From IMG/VR virus record IMGVR_UViG_3300036795_000115, positions 1-64,000 of that record: a DNA stretch of 64,000 bases; one strand, given 5' to 3'. A program made the translations under genes and the position numbers. Every line of letters begins with the position of its first letter. The stretch's first letter is position 1. The DNA is from a virus. Of the stretch, positions 31,589 through 41,343 are shown piece after piece. The notes under the pieces are model-generated. The model did no database searches and had not been told where the DNA came from. It saw only the letters and a program-made list of their open reading frames with translations.

Positions 31589-32022
31589 TGGCGGAAATCC
31601 GCATTGAGGCGGACTGGGAGGGGCTCGACGACGTACGGGACATGCTGAAGCGTGTCGAGTACGTCCTCGAGCCCCCGGGCCTCACCGAAGTGCTTTCTCC
31701 GGGTGCGGATGTTTTCGTGGACACCGCCGCCGAGACCGCCCCGAAGCGGTCCGGTGATCTGGCCCGGTCCATGCACAAGGACAACGACGGTGACGGCTGG
31801 TTGATCGCACCGAACACGGTGTACGCGAACATCCAGAACCAGGGCGGCGATAACTACGCCGTCAACGGTGCCCCGATGGTCTTCCAGATCGACGGGAAGA
31901 CCATTTTCACCGAGCACGTGCATGTGCCTGGTTCGCATTACATGCAAGAGGCGTTCGAGTTGGGCCGTGGGCCGGCAGCTGAAGCTGTTGAGCAGGCCGT
32001 GGACGCCGCAATCGAAAGCTGA
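31588..32022 (+). CDS. HK97 gp10-like tail completion protein (144 aa)
   Basis: IRIEADWEGLDDVRDMLK and ETAPKRSGDLARSM, followed by YANIQNQGG, are landmarks of the gp10-like neck family. It lies behind the tail tube gene, instead of before it as is more usual. Confidence 0.75.
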   Translation: MAEIRIEADWEGLDDVRDMLKRVEYVLEPPGLTEVLSPGADVFVDTAAETAPKRSGDLARSMHKDNDGDGWLIAPNTVYANIQNQGGDNYAVNGAPMVFQIDGKTIFTEHVHVPGSHYMQEAFELGRGPAAEAVEQAVDAAIES

Positions 32023-32069
32023 CCCCCACCTTGGGGGTTGTTCGTGCACACCAAACAGGAGACATGAGA

Positions 32070-32534
32070 ATGAGCGAGTTCAACGACGACTTCGAGTTCC
32101 CCGAGCTGGTCGACTCCGGCGGTATCCAGTGGACGGCGGCCCGGGAGCGCATCGACGTTCCGGAGTGGAAGTGCTCGGTGTGGGTACAGGAGCTGACCGC
32201 CGCCGAGATGGATGAGTACCGGGCGCCGATGTTCGAGATCGACGGCTCCGACTACGAGCTGAACATGTCGAACAACACCACCCGGCTGGTGGTGATGGCG
32301 GCCCGGCAGAAGACCGGTGCCCGCATTTGGCCGGACACCGCCCGGGGTATCGCGGTGGTGAACTCGTTGGGTTCCGCCGGCTGTGAACGCATCGCCGAGG
32401 TGGCCCGTCGGTTGTCGCACATGACGAAGGAGTCGAAGAAGGCGCTTGAGGGAAAATCCGGAGCCGCCCGGAACTCCTCCGCCAACTCGACCTCGCGGCC
32501 CATCTCAAGTTCGCCAGCCGACGCGCTTTCCTAA
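32070..32534 (+). CDS. Tail assembly chaperone, short form (G-like)
   Basis: 154 residues; acidic N-terminus and helical middle, with a frameshift heptamer in codons 127-129. ATG at 32070 is preceded by AGGAG 8 bases away. The unshifted tail after 32456 is Ser-rich and likely unimportant. Acts with the long form to guide tape measure folding. Confidence 0.82.
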   Translation: MSEFNDDFEFPELVDSGGIQWTAARERIDVPEWKCSVWVQELTAAEMDEYRAPMFEIDGSDYELNMSNNTTRLVVMAARQKTGARIWPDTARGIAVVNSLGSAGCERIAEVARRLSHMTKESKKALEGKSGAARNSSANSTSRPISSSPADALS

Positions 32535-32755
32535 ACGCGTGTGGCACCGCCACGGATTTGGCGGAGTGGGACGCGTGGATAGCGATCCGGGGCCCGTTCG
32601 GTCAAGAGCGTGACGACGCCCGCCAGGCCTTGGCGAGTTTGCGGGGCGCCCAGTTCGCCCAGGGCGCTGAGGACCCGGAAGACCTTGAGTGGGACCAGTT
32701 CCAACTGAAGTACGGACAACCGGATAGGGAGCGTGGTCTCGATGGCAGATTCTGA
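32070..32755 (+). CDS. Tail assembly chaperone, frameshifted long form (GT-like)
   Basis: A -1 slip at GGGAAAA joins the G frame to a downstream frame starting IRSRPELLRQLDLAAHL and ending GLDGRF. The downstream half alone lacks a good start near its beginning, and the tape measure ATG at 32742 overlaps its end. This G/GT layout is near universal in long-tailed phages. Confidence 0.8.
32450..32456 (+). other. Programmed -1 frameshift site GGGAAAA
   Basis: In the zero frame the codons are GAG GGA AAA, so the heptamer has the proper X XXY YYZ phase. After slipping, reading continues at ATC (32456) and stays open for 99 codons. The lambda site is GGGAAAG, one base different. Confidence 0.85.
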
Positions 32756-35700
32756 GCTCACTATCCGGTTCAACGCCGAAGCCGCTGAGGCGAAGGCGGA
32801 GGTGGAGGAGTTCAAGGCGCTCCTGGAGTCGCTGAAGGACACGAAGCTCACCATCGACGTCGATTTCTCCAAGGTCACCGAGGCGATCGCTGAGGTGGAG
32901 GCGTTGAAGGCGGCGCTGACCGGCGCCGGCGAGACCATCAAGATCGACGTGGACACCTCGGGGGTAGCCGAGGCTGAGGCCGAGTTGGCGACGCTGAAGG
33001 CGGCCGAGGAGCTGGTGAAGGAGCCGGTCAAGCTCGACATCGACACCAGCCAGGTCAAGGAAGCCGAGCAGGCTTTCGACGGGTTCGTGCATGCCATCAC
33101 GGACGCCGACGGGATGGTCAAGTCCTTCGCCACCGACGCCGACGGGATCACCACGGTATTAAGCACTGTCGCCGGCGGCATGACCACTGTCGAGCAGGGC
33201 ATGACGGCCCTGGAGTCGGGTCTGACCACGGCCGAGCAGAGTGTCACGGCCTTGGAGGGTGGGGCGCAAGCACTGACCGGTGAACTGACCGCGATCGAGG
33301 GTGCCGCGCAGACCGCCGAGGGCGGTATCACCGCGCTTGAGGGTGGCATGACCGCCCTCGAGTCCGGTGTTACCGCCGCCGGGACGGGGTTCACCGTCCT
33401 GGAGACCGCACTGAACGACGTCACTGGCGCGTTCGAGGTCGTCGAAGGCGGCCTTGTCGACGTAGAGACGGGCGTCCAGGCGGCCGAAGGTGGTCTCGTC
33501 GACCTAGAGCAGATACTCGGCACCGTCACCGGGTCCATGCAGGGCCTGGCGACGGGCGCCGCCGCCGGGTTCGCCGCCGCCATGGAAACCCTCGCGGGGG
33601 TGATCCCGATGGCGGCCATGGCCATGGGCGTGTTTGCCGCCGCCGCCGCTATTGCCGCTGTGGCCGCCGCCGCCCTGGTCGCGGCCGTGGCCGCGCTCGC
33701 GGTGGTGGCCGTGGCCGCGTTCGCCGGGTTCGGGGTGGCGATGCTGGCCGCCGGCGCGGCGATCACCGGGCTGGTGATCGCGGCCGAGTCGGGCAACAAG
33801 GAAGTGAAGAAGCAGTTCAAGGACTTGGCGACGGAGGTGAAGAAGGACTTCGCCGACATCACGAAGCCGTTCGGCCAGGTTTTGCAGCAGATGATCCAGG
33901 CGGTGCGCCAAGCGTTGCCGCAGATCGCGGACCCGCTGAAGAAGGCGTTCCAGACGATCGCCTCGGTCGCTCAGGCGGCGATCCCGAAGGTTGTGGCGTC
34001 GCTGAAGGAGCTGGCGAACGGGTTCAACGTGATCACCCAGACGTTGGCGCCGCAGTTCCGCCAATTCTTCAACGCGCTGCCGGGGTTGATGCAGGCCGGC
34101 ATCACCGCCGTGGAGCACATGGCGACCGCGTTCCACCAGGCGAGCGGTGCGTGGGATGCGGCGGTGCCGGCGGCGGAGAAGCTGATCGGGAAGCTGGGCG
34201 ACCTGGGCGCCACGATGATCACGATCGGGTCGAAGGAGATCACCCCGCTGATCAACGACGTGGGTCGGCTCAGCGACTCGTTCCGGTCCATGGCGGAGAA
34301 GGTCCAGCCGGCGATGAAGCCCGCCATGGACGCCTTCACCGACCTGGGTGTCGCGGTGATGAAGGCGATCGGGGACAGCACCGGGCAGTTGAACAAGTTC
34401 TCCGGGGCGGTCTCGGGTGCCTCGTCGCAGATCGGCAAGGAAATCCAGGACATCATCACGATCGTCACGGACCTGGGCACCGACTTCATGAACGCGATCA
34501 AGCAGTGCGAGCCGGCGTTCAGCGAGCTGAAGGACTCCGTTTCCCAGAACGGCCCGCAGATCACTTCGATGATCAAGGGTGTTATTGACATCGTCCTCGG
34601 GCTGGGTACCGCGATCTCCGACCTGATCGGCCTTGGCGCGAAGGTTGTCGACTTCTTCGACAAGTGCAAGCTCGCCATCGCGCACATGGACGAAGCCCTG
34701 GGCACGACGACCCAGTCGGAGCGGGACCTGATCGCGGCCTCCAACGCCGCCGCGCCCCCGGTGCAGAACCAGGGTGTGGTGATGGCTGACACCGGGGACA
34801 AGGCCAAGGGGCTCGCGGACGCCAACAAGAGCGCGGTGGCACCCACCAACGATTTGGGTGACGCGGCGAAGGACACCGGCGCCAAGATCGGCGACGCGAA
34901 GAAGCCGGTCGACGACCTCGGCTCCTCAGTCAAGGACATCAAACCGCCCCTGGACGACGCGAAAACCTCCGTGCAGGGGTTGTCAGATCCGACGAAGCAG
35001 GTCGGTACCGATGTGCAGTCCCTGGCGAAGCAGGCGGCGGACGCGAAGCAGCCGCTGACGGACCTGAACACGGCCGCGTCCAACCTGGGGCCGGCGTTCA
35101 AGGCTGTGCAGGCCGGGATGGACCCGGTGGTGTCGGACATGCAGAAGTTGGGTCCGGCGGTCAAGGAGGTGTCGGCCCCGTTCGCGGCTTTCACCAAGGA
35201 TGTGACGACGTTCGGGGCGCAGCTGAAGTCGGCTGGTCCGACGTTCTCGACGTTCGTGAAGGACTTCACCTCCTTCGCCGCGCAGCTCAAGGCCGCCACC
35301 GCGCCGTGGGCGACGTTTGTGAAGGACTTGACGACGTTCGCGGCGCAGATCAAGTCGGCGGGTCCGACGTGGTCGACGTTCGTGAAGGACATGACGACGT
35401 TCGATGCGCAGATCAAGGCGGCGAGCACGATCTGGGCGACGTTCGTGAAGAACTTCACCGCCTTCGACGCGCAGCTGAAGGCTGTGGGTCCTTTGTGGAC
35501 GGCGTTCGTGAAGTCGTTTACCGCGTTCACCGCGCAGGTGAAGGCCGCGAACACCACCTGGACCGCGTTCGTGAAGTCGTTCACCACGTTCGATGCTCAG
35601 CTCAAGGCGGTGTCTCGGTTGTGGACAGCGTTCGTGAAGAGCTTTGTGCAGTTCACCGCGCAACTGCAGCAGGCCGTGACCCGGTTCGGGCAGCTGGTCA

Positions 35701-36866
35701 AGTCGATGCAGCAGTTCGTGCAGGCCGTCACGCAGGGCTTGGCGGCGTTAAAGCAGTTCGAGCAGGAACTGACCAAGACCGTCCAGGTGTTTCAGCAGTT
35801 CACCCAGGCGATCCAGCAGGCCGACGACATCACCAACCAGTGGGAAACCGACCTCGGTACCACGGTGGAGCAGCTGTACCAGTTGCAGCAGCAGATCGTC
35901 TACGTGGACCAGTCGGTGCTCGACCTGGAGCAGGACGTCGCGTCGCTCATTCAAGACTTCGACCAGCTCACCCAGATCGCCCCGGAAGCCGGCCAGGCCA
36001 TGGAGAAGGCGTTCGAGGACGGCGACAAGGGCGCGAAGAAGCTCGACGAGACGGTGAAGAAGCTCATCGAGGATCTGCAGAAGCTGATCGACTTGATGAA
36101 GCAAGCCGGCATCTCCGGTGGCGGCGGTGGAGGGGGTGGCGCTGGTTCCGCCGGTGCGGCGGTGGGCAGCTCCGCCGTTGCCGGGCTGACCGGGTCGTCG
36201 GGTATCGCCTCCGCGTCGCCGTCGCTGAAGACCGCGCAGGCCGGCAAGGACTTCGTCGCCGGGTTCGTGAACTCGATCAACGACGGTAGTGGGGAAGCCG
36301 CGACGGCGGCGACCGGGATGGCGCAGGGATCGGTGGACGCCGTGAACACCACCCTCGATACCGCGTCCCCGTCACGGATCCTGCGGGAGATCGGCCGGTT
36401 CTTCGGCATGGGCTTCTGGTGGGGCATTAGGGACGAGGAGCGGCACTGTCGCCAGGCCGCCCAGGACTGCGGAGTCACTGTCATCGAGGTGCTCCGTGCG
36501 ACCGCGACGGTGGACGCGCAGAACGTCGGCGAACTGTTCGGGATCAACCTGGCGAAGGGCATCACCCAGTCTTTGGGGTCGGTGAAGGCCGCCGCCCTCG
36601 GGTTGGCCACGGCTGCGACCGCTGAGGCGACCGCTGTGCTCGGGCGGATGGATCTGCTGGGCATCGCCGGTTCGGGTGCGTCGATGCAGCCGCAGTCCGC
36701 GCCGATCTCCCTGTCGTCGCAACAGGCGCAGCAGGGCGGCGGTAGCCACTGCGTGCACGAGCACCACCTGTTCTTCGACGGCAAGGAGTTCCGGCTCCTC
36801 GCCGACAAGCAGATCGAGAAGTTCATCGACAAGCACACCGCCATGTCACAGGGCCAGAAGCGATGA
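32742..36866 (+). CDS. Tape measure protein
   Basis: About 1374 residues, which by the usual 1.5 Å per residue predicts a tail of roughly 200 nm. Acidic coiled-coil N-terminus; TALE(S/G)G-type repeats around residues 145-250; an Ala/Val-rich membrane-active stretch around residues 268-350; heptads; eight 21-residue Trp/Phe repeats at residues 814-981; a Gly-rich hinge near residue 1130; and a C-terminal globular part with a His-rich end. The hydrophobic stretch may insert in the host membrane at injection. Confidence 0.93.
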   Translation: MADSELTIRFNAEAAEAKAEVEEFKALLESLKDTKLTIDVDFSKVTEAIAEVEALKAALTGAGETIKIDVDTSGVAEAEAELATLKAAEELVKEPVKLDIDTSQVKEAEQAFDGFVHAITDADGMVKSFATDADGITTVLSTVAGGMTTVEQGMTALESGLTTAEQSVTALEGGAQALTGELTAIEGAAQTAEGGITALEGGMTALESGVTAAGTGFTVLETALNDVTGAFEVVEGGLVDVETGVQAAEGGLVDLEQILGTVTGSMQGLATGAAAGFAAAMETLAGVIPMAAMAMGVFAAAAAIAAVAAAALVAAVAALAVVAVAAFAGFGVAMLAAGAAITGLVIAAESGNKEVKKQFKDLATEVKKDFADITKPFGQVLQQMIQAVRQALPQIADPLKKAFQTIASVAQAAIPKVVASLKELANGFNVITQTLAPQFRQFFNALPGLMQAGITAVEHMATAFHQASGAWDAAVPAAEKLIGKLGDLGATMITIGSKEITPLINDVGRLSDSFRSMAEKVQPAMKPAMDAFTDLGVAVMKAIGDSTGQLNKFSGAVSGASSQIGKEIQDIITIVTDLGTDFMNAIKQCEPAFSELKDSVSQNGPQITSMIKGVIDIVLGLGTAISDLIGLGAKVVDFFDKCKLAIAHMDEALGTTTQSERDLIAASNAAAPPVQNQGVVMADTGDKAKGLADANKSAVAPTNDLGDAAKDTGAKIGDAKKPVDDLGSSVKDIKPPLDDAKTSVQGLSDPTKQVGTDVQSLAKQAADAKQPLTDLNTAASNLGPAFKAVQAGMDPVVSDMQKLGPAVKEVSAPFAAFTKDVTTFGAQLKSAGPTFSTFVKDFTSFAAQLKAATAPWATFVKDLTTFAAQIKSAGPTWSTFVKDMTTFDAQIKAASTIWATFVKNFTAFDAQLKAVGPLWTAFVKSFTAFTAQVKAANTTWTAFVKSFTTFDAQLKAVSRLWTAFVKSFVQFTAQLQQAVTRFGQLVKSMQQFVQAVTQGLAALKQFEQELTKTVQVFQQFTQAIQQADDITNQWETDLGTTVEQLYQLQQQIVYVDQSVLDLEQDVASLIQDFDQLTQIAPEAGQAMEKAFEDGDKGAKKLDETVKKLIEDLQKLIDLMKQAGISGGGGGGGGAGSAGAAVGSSAVAGLTGSSGIASASPSLKTAQAGKDFVAGFVNSINDGSGEAATAATGMAQGSVDAVNTTLDTASPSRILREIGRFFGMGFWWGIRDEERHCRQAAQDCGVTVIEVLRATATVDAQNVGELFGINLAKGITQSLGSVKAAALGLATAATAEATAVLGRMDLLGIAGSGASMQPQSAPISLSSQQAQQGGGSHCVHEHHLFFDGKEFRLLADKQIEKFIDKHTAMSQGQKR
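35181..35684 (+). repeat. Eight 63-base repeats in the tape measure gene
   Basis: Each 21-residue unit reads like WATFVKDLTTFAAQIKSAGPT, with aromatic residues at positions 1, 4 and 11. Trp/Phe repeats of this kind are known in tape measure proteins. Copy-number change would adjust tail length by about 3 nm per unit. Confidence 0.85.
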
Positions 36867-38461
36867 GCGCCACCACCACGGTCCGCCCCAACGCCACCGT
36901 CCAGCTCGGCTCCTGGTCGGTGGTCGGTGCGGCGAACGCGCACACCGCCCTGTCCGACAACACCGACACCACCTATGTGCAGCTGACGCCGCGTTGCCGC
37001 CTGGACACCCAGCGGCTACGCCTCGGATTGCCGACGATCACCATTCCTACAGGGGCGCAGATCTCCTCGGTGGGGGTGCGGATCCGCATCCAGACCGTGG
37101 TGTGGCCGGCCCCGCAGCCGATCTGTTTGGGCTGGTTCCGTTGCCACCGCCCGCCGAACATCATCACCGTCATCATCGACTTCATCCTGTTGTTGCTGTT
37201 CGGGTGGCGATGCCCCCGCCAGCCCACGACGGTGTGGGTTGAGCAGCAGTTGGAGAACTTGACGTCGGACCCGGACGGCAACCCGTGGACCCTCGCCAGC
37301 TTCAACCAGTTCGAGGTGCACCTCGGGCGCGATGACGTCTCGGGGAACCCGTTGCGGATCTCTGAGGTGTACGTCGATATCACCTACACCCAACAGTCCG
37401 TGGTCACCGTCACGGCCCCCACCGGGACCATCACGACCACGTGCCGGCCCACGGTCACCTGGACCTACACCTCCCCGGACTCGAACCCGCAGGCCGCGTA
37501 TCAGGTGGCCATCTACACCGCCGCGCAGGTCGCGGCGGGCGGCTTCGTCCCGTTCGTCACCCCACCGATTCAGGGCTCCGGGTTGGTGTTCGGGGAAGAC
37601 CTGCAGTGGACGCTGAACACCGACATCGTCAACGGTGGTTACTCCGCGTATGTGCAGGTCAACCAGGTGTGGCCGGGGTCGAACGACTTCCCCTCCGGGA
37701 TTGCGTCGATCACCTGGACGCAGTCCATCGCCGGCTCCCCGAACGCGGTCATCTCCAACTCCCTGTTCGACACCGTCTACAACCGGGTCCGCCTCGACAT
37801 CACCACCGGCGGCCCCACCCCCGCCACGGCCGCGTTCGCGGTGCAGGCGTCGCGGGACGGCGGGGTCACCTACGGGCCGGTGCGCAACGCTTTGTTACTG
37901 ACCAACACCGGCGGGACGATGACCGTCTACGACTACGAAGCCCCGCTCAACGCGCCGTCGAAGTACCGAGTGCTGGCATACGGGCAAACCGGCAGCCTGC
38001 TGTTCGCCGCCGCCGACTATTCGAACGTTGTCACCGTCACCCCGCAGGTCGACGTCCCGTGGCTGAAGGACCCCCTTGATCCGACGGTGAACACCCCGTT
38101 CCCGATCGCGTATCAAGGCGACGCACGCACGGTGCGCCGGGTGCAGGGCACGTTCGAGGTCATCTCCGGTGGCCTGACCGCCGACAAGATCGTTGTCAAT
38201 GGTCCGCAGTACGGCCCCGAAGGCACGTACACGCTGAACTTCTACAAAGACCAGCCGGCGGACTACTGGTCGGCGTTCAAACAACTCGACCAGTCCGGGC
38301 ACATCCTGCTGGTCCAGTACACCAACGGCGAACAGCTCTACGTGCTGTTCGGACCGGGGGCGGCGGGCTCCGACATGACCTATGAGTGGGAGGTTGTGCC
38401 CAACTACCACAAGGTTTCGGTCGGGTACACCAGCGTCGCCGCTCCGCCCATTACGTCCTGA
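36863..38461 (+). CDS. Minor tail protein with FN3-like domain (532 aa)
   Basis: Follows the tape measure by ATGA. The first 175 residues are a beta sandwich with an odd hydrophobic insert (IITVIIDFILLLLFGW, about residues 97-112) flanked by Cys/Arg. Residues 177-280 resemble a fibronectin type III domain. The C-terminal 100 residues contain mixed strands. Probably distal tail or baseplate wall. Not a named family for me. Confidence 0.7.
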   Translation: MSATTTVRPNATVQLGSWSVVGAANAHTALSDNTDTTYVQLTPRCRLDTQRLRLGLPTITIPTGAQISSVGVRIRIQTVVWPAPQPICLGWFRCHRPPNIITVIIDFILLLLFGWRCPRQPTTVWVEQQLENLTSDPDGNPWTLASFNQFEVHLGRDDVSGNPLRISEVYVDITYTQQSVVTVTAPTGTITTTCRPTVTWTYTSPDSNPQAAYQVAIYTAAQVAAGGFVPFVTPPIQGSGLVFGEDLQWTLNTDIVNGGYSAYVQVNQVWPGSNDFPSGIASITWTQSIAGSPNAVISNSLFDTVYNRVRLDITTGGPTPATAAFAVQASRDGGVTYGPVRNALLLTNTGGTMTVYDYEAPLNAPSKYRVLAYGQTGSLLFAAADYSNVVTVTPQVDVPWLKDPLDPTVNTPFPIAYQGDARTVRRVQGTFEVISGGLTADKIVVNGPQYGPEGTYTLNFYKDQPADYWSAFKQLDQSGHILLVQYTNGEQLYVLFGPGAAGSDMTYEWEVVPNYHKVSVGYTSVAAPPITS

Positions 38462-38473
38462 AAGGCGGCCATT

Positions 38474-38854
38474 GTGCAACCCACCTCATCCGCCTTCCAG
38501 GCCGCAATCCAAGCGTCCCATCAGGCGGTGTCCCGGTGCGACATCATCCAAAACGGATCCGTCGTCATGCAGCTGCCCATCGTGGACGGCAGCGTGACGG
38601 CGGACCGCACATCGGCGCAGATGCGGCAATTCGACGCCACCCTCGCCGACCCGGACGGATCGCTGACGCCGGCTGATATGTCGGCGGTGTTGGCGCCGTT
38701 CGGTACCCGGGCGCAGATCTGGCGGGGTGTGCTGATCACCGAGGTTGACGCGGTGCAGGACATCGACAACAGCGCGGCCACATTCAACCAGGGAACAAAC
38801 AACGGCACGATCGGCGACCCCGTCACGGGAGCCCTCATTCTCGGCTGGACATAA
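38474..38854 (+). CDS. N-terminal piece of a DUF5047-like minor tail protein (126 aa)
   Basis: GTG start. SHQAVSRCDIIQNGSVVMQLP and DGSLTPADMSAVLAPFGTRAQIWRG are the start of the DUF5047 tail protein family as I know it, which normally continues for several hundred residues. Here the sequence changes after IWRG to an Asn/Gly-rich end and stops. The matching C-terminal part lies 1.8 kb downstream in 39328-41343. Confidence 0.65.
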   Translation: MQPTSSAFQAAIQASHQAVSRCDIIQNGSVVMQLPIVDGSVTADRTSAQMRQFDATLADPDGSLTPADMSAVLAPFGTRAQIWRGVLITEVDAVQDIDNSAATFNQGTNNGTIGDPVTGALILGWT

Positions 38855-38868
38855 GGCGGGGGATCCAA

Positions 38869-39324
38869 ATTTCAAACTTCATCTTTACCATTGCTAAGGG
38901 TCGCTTCGTTCAGCAAGCCTCCTTGGCGACCGGGTCGGACGCCGTCCTGGTGTTGCTGCTCAAGTCCTCAGGACTACAGGCCGACACCACGCTGCAGGAC
39001 TACACCACCCTGTCCACGCTGCTCGCCTCCAACACCGAGGCCACGTTCACCAACTACGGGCGCAAGGTGCTGACCAGCGGATTCACCATCACCCAGAACT
39101 TCACCACCAACATCCAGTCGATCGCGGTCGGCAACCAAACCTGGTTCGCCGCCGGCGGTGCATCGAACGATGTGCTGGGGAAGCTGGTCACCGCGTACCG
39201 GCCGACGTCGGGCTCGGCCGATTCGGCGTGCGTACCGATGACGGCGTATGACTTTACCGCCACCACCACCGGCAGTGACCTGATCGCTCAGTTCGCGTCG
39301 GGCGTATACGCGACGGCGTCCTGA
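38869..39324 (+). CDS. Minor structural protein, possibly ATT-initiated (152 aa)
   Basis: Family members in actinophages begin like (M)SNFIFTxAKGRF, and the frame here reads (I)SNFIFTIAKGRFVQQASLATGSD from an ATT codon at 38869 behind GGCGGGGG. No ATG, GTG or TTG lies earlier in frame; the first is the TTG at 38923, which would delete the conserved N-terminus. The rest is a beta-rich small tail protein (VLLLKSSGLQADTTLQDY). Confidence 0.6.
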   Translation: MSNFIFTIAKGRFVQQASLATGSDAVLVLLLKSSGLQADTTLQDYTTLSTLLASNTEATFTNYGRKVLTSGFTITQNFTTNIQSIAVGNQTWFAAGGASNDVLGKLVTAYRPTSGSADSACVPMTAYDFTATTTGSDLIAQFASGVYATAS

Positions 39325-39327
39325 TCC

Positions 39328-41343
39328 ATGCCGTACCTGGTTGAGCTTCTAGACGCTGAAGCCGATATAACGACTTCCACTGGTACCACTTTCCCTTTGA
39401 CGGTAGGCACGTCCTATCAAGCGGGCGACATGCGCATCATCATGGTGTGGATTACCCCCTCGACGGTTAGCGCGACTTCGTTTCCAGGCTTCACTAAGGT
39501 GATTGACACCACGGTTGCCAGTTCGGCGCGGTACATGGTGTTCAAGCAGGTTTTCACTGCCGCCACCGTATCGGATAGTGTATGTACGATCAGTGGTTCG
39601 GGGGCAACCTTTGTAACCTACGCGGCATTCACCGCCAGAAATCCCAACCTGAGCGCAACGCTTTCGTCCACACTGTCTGTCTCGGGGACGTCTCTTGCTG
39701 GGTCTTCAATCGTGGACACGAGCACCACCGTCGCCGCCAACAGTGTTCTCATAGGATTCAATTTCTGCACCGCCATGACCAGCACGTTGGTTACCTCAGT
39801 GACACCCCCCGCTGGCTGGACAGCTATAGCGTTCACTCAGCAAAGTGGACCCAATTCCAACAACTATACTTTACAATTAATCGCGTCCAATTACACTACA
39901 GCCGGTTCGTCGGGAACCATCACTTCGGCCGTACTTCCGACGGGAAGTGTGTGGTCATACTCCACCGCCCCACTGTTGCTGATCCAAAACCCCGACGTCA
40001 CCGTGTCGATGACGACGTCCCCGAACGAGACCGATGCCGGCGTAGTCACCACCTCGAGCATCCCGAACACGCAAACCCATTTCACGATGGGCGTGCCCAA
40101 CGAGACCGATGCCGCGCCGCAGGTGTTCAGCCAGCTCACCGGGTTCCGCATCAGCCCCCCGTTGGCCATTCCGCAGTCCCCGATCACCAGCAGCGTCATC
40201 CACTGGGATCAGGCAACACCGGCGGTGGGGTCGACGGTCACGGTGGAGACCAGTGTCGATGGTGGTGCGTCGTGGCAGGCGGCGGTGCAGGACGGTCCGA
40301 TCGCCCGGTTGCTGCCGGGAACGAGTGTGTGGCAGACGGTGCAGACCCGGGTCACGTTGAACCGGTTGCACGTCACCGACCCGAGCCCGAGCGTGTCGAA
40401 CGTTGAGGTGCGGGTCGCCACCAACGCCTCCAACGCCGAGCTCGTGAGCCTCGGCTTGTTCTCCATCAATAACACGAACATCACCATCACCGGCGGCACC
40501 ACCGGCGGATCATCCGGTTCCGGTGGTGGCGGGAACGGGGTCACCGGCTCCGGTGGTGGCTCCACCGGTGGTGGGTTGTCCATCGAGATCTCCGGGGTGG
40601 ACCTGTCGCGGTCGGTGTCGCGGAACAGCTGGGAGGACGTGTATTTCGTCGACGCCGGCACCAACTACGCCGACGCGATCCACGACATCATCGAAGACCG
40701 CCTCCCCGGCACGAGCTACAACTTCGCCTCGACCACTCACGTCACCCCGAAGCTGATTTTCGGGATGTCGATGGACTCCGACCCGTGGCAGGACGCCCAA
40801 GACCTGGCCACGGCGATCGGCATGGAGCTGTTCTTCGACGCCCTGGGTGTGTGCACGCTGCGCGACGTCCCAGACCCGGGGACCGGGCAGTCGGTGTGGA
40901 CGTTCTCGGATTCGGCGAACCCCACCATCGCCTCCGCGACCCGGTCGCTGACCGATCAGACGGTGTTCAACTACATCGTCGCCTACGGCGAGTCGGTCGA
41001 CAACGCCGTCCCCGTGTCGGCCGTGGCGTTCGACGACAACCCCAACAGCCCCACGTACTACCTGGGCGCGTACGGGAAGGTCCCCACCAGCTTCACCTCG
41101 CCCGAGATCACCACCGTGGAACAGGCCCAAGCAGCGGCGGACGCGCTGCTGAACCTGTCCATCGGGAACGCGGAGAACGTCGAGATCTCCGTGGTGCCCA
41201 ACCCGGCGCTCGAACCCGGGGACGTGATCACGGTGACCATCGGGGAGTTGAAGCTGACCGGCACGTTCATGGTCAACGACATGAACACCCCGCTGTCCGC
41301 CGCCGAGGCGCAAACCCTGACCGTGTACCGCCAAACTTCCTAG
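39328..41343 (+). CDS. Chimeric minor tail protein: new N-terminus plus DUF5047-like C-terminus (671 aa)
   Basis: Residues 1-215 form a Ser/Thr-rich beta domain with notably lower GC (clear from 39350 to 39950). Residues 220-385 resemble receptor or carbohydrate domains. A Gly-rich hinge (about residues 392-412) is followed by ISGVDLSRSVSRNSWED..., the C-terminal DUF5047-like part with YADAIHDIIEDRLPG, IFGMSMDSDPWQDAQDLA and a barrel end. The new N-terminus looks acquired. Baseplate or tail-tip role. Confidence 0.72.
   Translation: MPYLVELLDAEADITTSTGTTFPLTVGTSYQAGDMRIIMVWITPSTVSATSFPGFTKVIDTTVASSARYMVFKQVFTAATVSDSVCTISGSGATFVTYAAFTARNPNLSATLSSTLSVSGTSLAGSSIVDTSTTVAANSVLIGFNFCTAMTSTLVTSVTPPAGWTAIAFTQQSGPNSNNYTLQLIASNYTTAGSSGTITSAVLPTGSVWSYSTAPLLLIQNPDVTVSMTTSPNETDAGVVTTSSIPNTQTHFTMGVPNETDAAPQVFSQLTGFRISPPLAIPQSPITSSVIHWDQATPAVGSTVTVETSVDGGASWQAAVQDGPIARLLPGTSVWQTVQTRVTLNRLHVTDPSPSVSNVEVRVATNASNAELVSLGLFSINNTNITITGGTTGGSSGSGGGGNGVTGSGGGSTGGGLSIEISGVDLSRSVSRNSWEDVYFVDAGTNYADAIHDIIEDRLPGTSYNFASTTHVTPKLIFGMSMDSDPWQDAQDLATAIGMELFFDALGVCTLRDVPDPGTGQSVWTFSDSANPTIASATRSLTDQTVFNYIVAYGESVDNAVPVSAVAFDDNPNSPTYYLGAYGKVPTSFTSPEITTVEQAQAAADALLNLSIGNAENVEISVVPNPALEPGDVITVTIGELKLTGTFMVNDMNTPLSAAEAQTLTVYRQTS

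Noticed and set aside
32531-35587. Two long leftward open frames (443 and 538 codons) opposite the tape measure gene
   Set aside because: They are antisense shadows of a GC-rich gene: Ala/Ser/Pro-rich with no motif, and no ribosome sites.
39328-39960. Insertion sequence in the low-GC stretch
   Set aside because: No transposase, no terminal inverted repeats; it is coding and in frame with the tail gene.
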